This document shows positions 14,115-16,884 of a DNA stretch of 16,884 nt, piece by piece. The notes under the pieces were generated by a model that did not search any database, had not been told where the DNA came from, and was given only the letters and a program-made list of their open reading frames with translations. A program made the position numbers and the translations under genes. The first letter of the stretch is position 1; each line of letters opens with the position of its first letter. This DNA is from UBA1046 sp964624395 (GTDB lineage: Bacteria > Bacillota > Clostridia > Saccharofermentanales > DTU023): positions 1 through 16,884 of the forward strand of contig CAZUWY010000038.1 in assembly GCA_964624395.1 (NCBI GenBank), written 5' to 3'.

Positions 14115-14738
14115 TTATCTGCTCTTGACCGTCGAGGTGATCTCCAAAAGACCTCCTCTGGGTCCGGGCACAGCTCCCTTGACGACTAAAATATTGCGCT
14201 CGCCGTCAACAGACATCACTTTAAGGTTTTGCACAGTCACCCTTTTATTGCCCATCTGACCGGCCATTCTGGTGCCTTTGAAAACCTTACCCGGGGTGGC
14301 TGACATACCGATTGAGCCGGCATGCCTGTGATGCTTGGAACCGTGAGTTGCTCTGCCCCTGGAAAAACCATGGCGCTTGACCACACCCTGGTAGCCCTTG
14401 CCCTTGGATGTGCCGGCGATATCGATATGATCTCCTTCAGAGAACATATCTGAGACCTTGATCTCCTGGCCCAGTTCAAACTCTTGATCAGTCCTGAACT
14501 CACGCATGATGCGCATCGGCTTTAGGCCCGCCTTGTCAAACTGTCCCTTGATTGGTTTGGTAACCTTCTTTTTTTCTTCAAAGCCAACTTTGACAGCTGT
14601 ATAGCCGTCTACTTCTTTGTTCTTGTTTTGCAAGACATAAACCGGACCACAAGCTATTACTGTGACCGGAATTACAATTCCATCTTCGTCAAAAAGCTGT
14701 GTCATACCGGCTTTGCGTCCGAGCATGAAATTTCTCAT
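14115..14738 (-). CDS. rplC: 50S ribosomal protein L3
   Basis: L3 is an early 50S assembly protein close to the peptidyl transferase centre. The 207 residues include MLGRKAGMTQLFDEDGIVIP, GTSKGKGYQGVVKRHGFSRG, THGSKHHRHAGSIGMSATPG and KVFKGTRMAGQMGNKRVTVQ. The ATG at 14738 is preceded by AGGAGG 10 nt upstream. Two perfect hairpins fill the 62-nt spacer from rpsJ. The stop is TAA. Confidence 0.98.
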   Translation of the reverse strand: MRNFMLGRKAGMTQLFDEDGIVIPVTVIACGPVYVLQNKNKEVDGYTAVKVGFEEKKKVTKPIKGQFDKAGLKPMRIMREFRTDQEFELGQEIKVSDMFSEGDHIDIAGTSKGKGYQGVVKRHGFSRGRATHGSKHHRHAGSIGMSATPGKVFKGTRMAGQMGNKRVTVQNLKVMSVDGERNILVVKGAVPGPRGGLLEITSTVKSR

Positions 14739-14762
14739 AAATTTCCTACCTCCTGGTTAGTG

Positions 14763-14778
14763 GTTCACCCTGGTGAAC
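14763..14778 (-). repeat. Perfect inverted repeat (hairpin 2) in the rpsJ-rplC spacer
   Basis: GTTCACC and GGTGAAC form a perfect 7-bp inverted repeat separated by 2 nt, in practice a 6-bp stem with a tetraloop. It lies just upstream of the rplC Shine-Dalgarno. No U-run follows, so it is not an intrinsic terminator. Confidence 0.6.
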
Positions 14779-14785
14779 ATTACCT

Positions 14786-14801
14786 GGCAGCCTTGGCTGC
14801 C
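14786..14801 (-). repeat. Perfect inverted repeat (hairpin 1) at the rpsJ stop codon
   Basis: GGCAGCC and GGCTGCC form a perfect, very GC-rich 7-bp inverted repeat with a 2-nt centre. Its first base in the transcript is the last base of the rpsJ TAG stop. It is followed 7 nt later by the second hairpin and by no U-tract. Confidence 0.6.
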
Positions 14802-15112
14802 TATAACTTTATCTCGATATTGACTCCAGCTGGCATTTCCAGCTTCATCAAGGATTCGACTGTTTTGGTGTTGGGGGCCAAAATATCTATCAGCCTCTTG
14901 TGGGTTCTGATCTCAAACTGCTCGCGTGCATCCTTATGCTTATGGGGAGAACGCAAGATTGTGATGATCTCCTTTTCTGTCGGCAGCGGGATCGGACCCG
15001 ATACATTTGCCCCTGTTCTCTTGGCCGTATCTACGATTCTTTCTGCACTCTCATCCAAAATGTGATGGTCAAATGCTTTTAAGCGGATACGAATTTTTTG
15101 ATCAATTGCCAT
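14801..15112 (-). CDS. rpsJ: 30S ribosomal protein S10
   Basis: S10 (NusE) is a 30S head protein and also a transcription antitermination partner of NusB. The 103 residues contain KIRIRLKAFDHHILDESAER, VDTAKRTGANVSGPIPLPTE, ITILRSPHKHKDAREQFEIR and a typical end NIEIKL before a true TAG. The start is ATG 15112, with a perfect AGGAGGTTAAC site. An upstream in-frame ATG at 15136 lacks one and gives a non-family N-terminus. It is the first gene of the operon, preceded by a long structured leader. Confidence 0.97.
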   Translation of the reverse strand: MAIDQKIRIRLKAFDHHILDESAERIVDTAKRTGANVSGPIPLPTEKEIITILRSPHKHKDAREQFEIRTHKRLIDILAPNTKTVESLMKLEMPAGVNIEIKL

Positions 15113-15362
15113 GTTAACCTCCTGATTTTGCTGCATTCATGATACTACTTAGTCTGGCGTTCCTTTTGCCTCCGGCATAATGCCCAGCTTCTGATCCTGA
15201 TAGACAGCTGCTGGGCGAACCTCAGACTGCGTACCATGCGCCCGATTCTTGTCGGACTTCTCCACCGAAGTTACCTGTAGCTCAAACGCAGCTAAGATAC
15301 AGCAATCTCCGATGTCTTTGCACTGGCACTCTCTAAATCTTGGCAAAGTTATAGAGAGGCGC
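15113..15362 (-). promoter_or_regulatory. Structured S10-operon leader RNA
   Basis: This stretch of about 250 nt between the proposed promoter and rpsJ holds no convincing gene. In minus-strand RNA it can form a 7-bp first hairpin (15352-15358 with 15329-15335), stems at 15275-15302, 15256-15271 and 15242-15255, then a branched domain at 15151-15228. The branched domain is closed by AGTCTG/CAGACT plus GTTC/GAAC. It contains the 7-bp stem GCCCAGC/GCTGGGC (15182-15188 with 15210-15216) and a small TGCC/GGCA hairpin (15167-15177). No U-tract terminator is seen. It is probably a control region for ribosomal protein synthesis. The ligand is unknown. Confidence 0.5.
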
Positions 15363-15369
15363 AACGATC

Positions 15370-15398
15370 AGTATATACAGCTTTTAATCGAATTGCAA
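15370..15398 (-). promoter_or_regulatory. Sigma-A-type promoter for the S10 operon
   Basis: On the minus strand, TTGCAA (15398-15393) and TATACT (15375-15370, 5 of 6 matches to TATAAT) are separated by exactly 17 nt in AT-rich DNA. The expected start is near 15363. This is the best promoter-like signal upstream of rpsJ. It lies well outside the insertion sequence. Confidence 0.55.
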
Positions 15399-15614
15399 GT
15401 CTAAATATTTATATTTCTCAAGTTACAATAATTGCCCTAATAGACAAAGTAAATCCTACACCGGCACCAGCAGGCAGTCCTATTAAGGAAGGCAGAGATT
15501 GCTTGAAGCTTTTTGTTTATCTCTCTTTTTCAAAGGTTCTAATTGTCGGCTAGAGTAGCAATTGTTGACAACAACAAAAATACAGTATTAAAGAAAAAGC
15601 CATAACTTCAAAGA
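15399..15614. other. AT-rich spacer without a recognised gene
   Basis: This stretch separates the operon promoter from the insertion sequence. A short minus-strand open stretch at about 15419-15508 encodes a hydrophobic peptide ending in AGVGFTLSIRAIIVT, but it has no start codon or family match that I recognise. A plus-strand promoter-like sequence with a dyad occurs at 15562-15593. Nothing else is supported. Confidence 0.5.
15562..15593 (+). promoter_or_regulatory. Promoter-like sequence with dyad facing the transposase genes
   Basis: A consensus TTGACA (15565-15570) is followed after 17 nt by a poor -10 (TTAAAG). The -35 is embedded in the perfect dyad TTGTTG-A-CAACAA (15562-15574), which could be an operator. 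It points to orfA but lies outside the probable IS end, so its relevance is uncertain. Confidence 0.25.
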
Positions 15615-15632
15615 TGGGTCTCTGCTAAAATT

Positions 15633-15652
15633 TCGGACAAGTTGCTAAGATA
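15633..15652 (+). repeat. Left inverted repeat of the IS3 element
   Basis: TCGGACAAGTTGCTAAGATA matches the reverse complement of 16846-16865 at 18 of 20 positions. It contains the GGAC seen near IS3-family termini. Confidence 0.75.
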
Positions 15653-15672
15653 GAAAGAAAGGATTAAGCAAC

Positions 15673-15960
15673 ATGTCAGAGAAGAAAAAACGAAGAAAAT
15701 ACGATGAGGAATTCAAGCGTCGAGCTGTGCAACTGAGTTACAGCAACGAGCACACTGTGAAGGACACAGCGGACAGTCTTGGCATTCATGTTAGTTTGTT
15801 GAATCGTTGGCGTAATCAGTATACGCCCGCAGGCGAACAAACACAGCAGAGTGCTAAGGAAGACGAAGTCAGAAGATTACGAATCCGTATTGCTGAGTTA
15901 GAAAAAGAGGTTGATCTGCTAAAAAAGGCGTCAGCCTACTTCGCGAAACATCAGCGCTGA
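15673..15960 (+). CDS. IS3-family transposase OrfA (HTH protein)
   Basis: The 95 residues have the IS3 OrfA layout. A basic start (KKKRRKYDEEFKRRAVQLSY) leads into a helix-turn-helix at about 13-50 (TVKDTADSLGIHVSLLNRWR), followed by a leucine-zipper-like coiled coil at about 64-87 (VRRLRIRIAELEKEVDLLKK). OrfA binds the terminal repeats and regulates transposition. The ATG at 15673 has AAAGGA about 9 nt upstream. The frame ends at 15960 after a slippery site, so some ribosomes should shift into the OrfB frame. Confidence 0.92.
   Translation: MSEKKKRRKYDEEFKRRAVQLSYSNEHTVKDTADSLGIHVSLLNRWRNQYTPAGEQTQQSAKEDEVRRLRIRIAELEKEVDLLKKASAYFAKHQR
15921..15927 (+). promoter_or_regulatory. Programmed -1 frameshift site A6G
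   Basis: The heptamer A-AAA-AAG is in the correct phase of orfA (CTA AAA AAG, Leu-Lys-Lys), as in IS150 and IS911. After a -1 shift the frame is open with no stop codon through the orfB ATG at 15984, giving an OrfAB fusion. A TCAGC/GCTGA stem (15931-15935 with 15956-15960) just downstream could stimulate the shift. Confidence 0.8.
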
Positions 15961-15983
15961 GTCAGGAAGCCAAGTACCAGTCT

Positions 15984-16853
15984 ATGGAAAAGGTGCAAGG
16001 ACACAGCAAGGCGAAGTGGGCCAAAATGATCGGTGTCTCCCGTTCAGGGTATTACAGTTGGCTTCATGAGCGAGAATCTCGGAAAGCTCTCCTAGAAGCC
16101 TATGAAGTCCGGGTGAAGCAGGTATTTGAAGAGGGCAAGGGGCATTATGGTGCAGAACGGATATGTGGTGTCATCCGTCAGGCAGGCGGGAGAGCATCTT
16201 TTCCAGTTGTCAAACGGATGATGAAAGCACAGGGGCTTATTTCCAGTCACTGTCGCAAGAAACAGCGTTCTTTGACGGATAGCCGCAGGGCTCGAAGTGA
16301 CGAGTATATAAACCATCTTTTAGGGCTAAAGATCTGTCGCCCATTCCAAGCTTTGTCGAGTGATATAACCTACATTCGCACCGACGAGGGATTTGATTAT
16401 CTTTGCCAGATCCGTGATGTTTTCACCAATGTGGTACTAGGTTATTCTCAGCAGTCTCGCATGACCAAAGATTTAGTCACAAGAACACTAATATCCGTTC
16501 AAAATCGCTGGCATTGCCCTCCCGATACTATCTTTCACAGCGACCGGGGCAGCCAATATACCGCACTTGACAATCAGAAATTGATAGCCTCTTTTGGCTG
16601 GAAGCAGAGTTATTCCAGAGTGGGAAAGCCAGGTGACAATGCCTGGAGTGAGAGCTTCTTTTCTAATCTGAAGAAAGAGATCATTCATTGGAATCACTTC
16701 ACTACCAGAGAAGAAGCCCGACAGCAGATCTTTGCCTACATTGAAACCTACTACAACCGCCAGAGAGTACAAAAGCGCTTTGGCTATTTATCGCCGATAG
16801 ATTATCTCAACCAATGGATAGATAAACATGAATTTAATTTAGACGTAGCTTAG
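15984..16853 (+). CDS. IS3-family transposase OrfB (DDE integrase core)
   Basis: OrfB supplies the catalytic domain that cuts and joins DNA ends, normally as the OrfAB fusion. The 289 residues have an HTH_21-like segment at about 37-100 (YEVRVKQVFEEGKGHYGAER) and an rve/RNase H-like core. Catalytic residues are Asp127 (SSDITYI), Asp187 (HSDRGSQY) and Glu223 (ESFFSNLKKE), with 35 residues between the last two, the DD(35)E spacing. The C-terminus YYNRQRVQKRFGYLSPIDYL is typical. The frame appears intact. It is -1 relative to orfA, and its TAG lies within the right inverted repeat. Confidence 0.94.
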   Translation: MEKVQGHSKAKWAKMIGVSRSGYYSWLHERESRKALLEAYEVRVKQVFEEGKGHYGAERICGVIRQAGGRASFPVVKRMMKAQGLISSHCRKKQRSLTDSRRARSDEYINHLLGLKICRPFQALSSDITYIRTDEGFDYLCQIRDVFTNVVLGYSQQSRMTKDLVTRTLISVQNRWHCPPDTIFHSDRGSQYTALDNQKLIASFGWKQSYSRVGKPGDNAWSESFFSNLKKEIIHWNHFTTREEARQQIFAYIETYYNRQRVQKRFGYLSPIDYLNQWIDKHEFNLDVA

Positions 16854-16865
16854 CAAATTGTCCGA
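16846..16865 (+). repeat. Right inverted repeat of the IS3 element
   Basis: This is the reverse-complement partner of 15633-15652, with two mismatches in 20. It overlaps the last codons and stop of orfB. Confidence 0.75.
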
Positions 16866-16884
16866 TGAACAGTTGACGACCGGA

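Larger units (their letters stand above)
15623..16871 (+). mobile_element. IS3-family insertion sequence
   Basis: The element has the IS3-family plan: overlapping orfA and orfB in phase 0 and -1, a helix-turn-helix OrfA, a DDE OrfB and a GGAC-containing inverted repeat just inside each end. The proposed ends use the TG...CA rule (TG at 15623, CA at 16870-16871), giving about 1.25 kb. No clear target duplication was found with these ends. An outer GGTC match at 15617-15620 and 16878-16881 suggests the true ends could lie several bases further out. It is oriented opposite to the ribosomal operon. Confidence 0.8.

Noticed and set aside
15149..15364. Minus-strand 71-codon open stretch upstream of rpsJ
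   Set aside because: It begins at the predicted transcription start without a ribosome binding site, resembles no family I know, and coincides with strong RNA secondary structure. It is better read as leader RNA.
15419..15508. Remnant of an upstream minus-strand gene ending in a hydrophobic tail
   Set aside because: Only about 28 codons are open, there is no start codon, and I do not recognise a family.
15475..15520. Plus-strand terminator with a T-rich run
   Set aside because: No stem of adequate length lies before the T-run.

Overview
The window is one long ribosomal-protein superoperon on the minus strand (about 1-15398) with an IS3-family insertion sequence at its upstream end on the plus strand (about 15623-16871). 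Gene order, the short zinc-finger S14 (type Z), rpsD lying between rpsK and rpoA, a KOW-domain protein between map and infA, and near-universal AGGAGG ribosome binding sites point to a Bacillota (Firmicutes) genome, most likely Clostridia. This is inferred from gene content; no species can be named.

Reading in the direction of transcription (right to left): a sigma-A-like promoter (15370-15398) and a roughly 250-nt structured leader precede the S10 block rpsJ-rplC-rplD-rplW-rplB-rpsS-rplV-rpsC-rplP-rpmC-rpsQ. The spc block follows: rplN-rplX-rplE-rpsN(type Z)-rpsH-rplF-rplR-rpsE-rpmD-rplO-secY. Next come adk-map-KOW protein-infA, and then the alpha block rpmJ-rpsM-rpsK-rpsD-rpoA, which runs off the left edge. 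The genes are nearly contiguous, many stop codons are fused to the next Shine-Dalgarno sequence, and several genes overlap by 1-17 nt. Together they encode ribosomal proteins of both subunits, the SecYEG channel core, adenylate kinase, methionine aminopeptidase, IF-1 and the RNA polymerase alpha subunit, a growth-rate-coupled set.

The most unusual observation is in rpoA. An in-frame TAG replaces codon 154, yet the same frame continues open to the window edge with clear RpoA sequence. Eleven other genes here use TAG as their true stop, so global TAG reassignment is unlikely. A real nonsense mutation, local readthrough or a sequence error all remain possible.

Other points of interest: a strongly structured leader with a three-way-junction domain before rpsJ; two perfect tandem hairpins between rpsJ and rplC; a repeat-containing leader before rpsM; a hairpin behind an extended -10 promoter before rpmJ; an acidic tail of about 55 residues on L16; and an N-terminal extension of about 50 residues on L22.

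The right end (15399-16884) holds about 220 nt of AT-rich non-coding DNA and the IS3 element. The element has OrfA and OrfB linked by an A6G frameshift site, a complete DDE triad and imperfect inverted repeats. I saw no tRNA, rRNA or CRISPR array.
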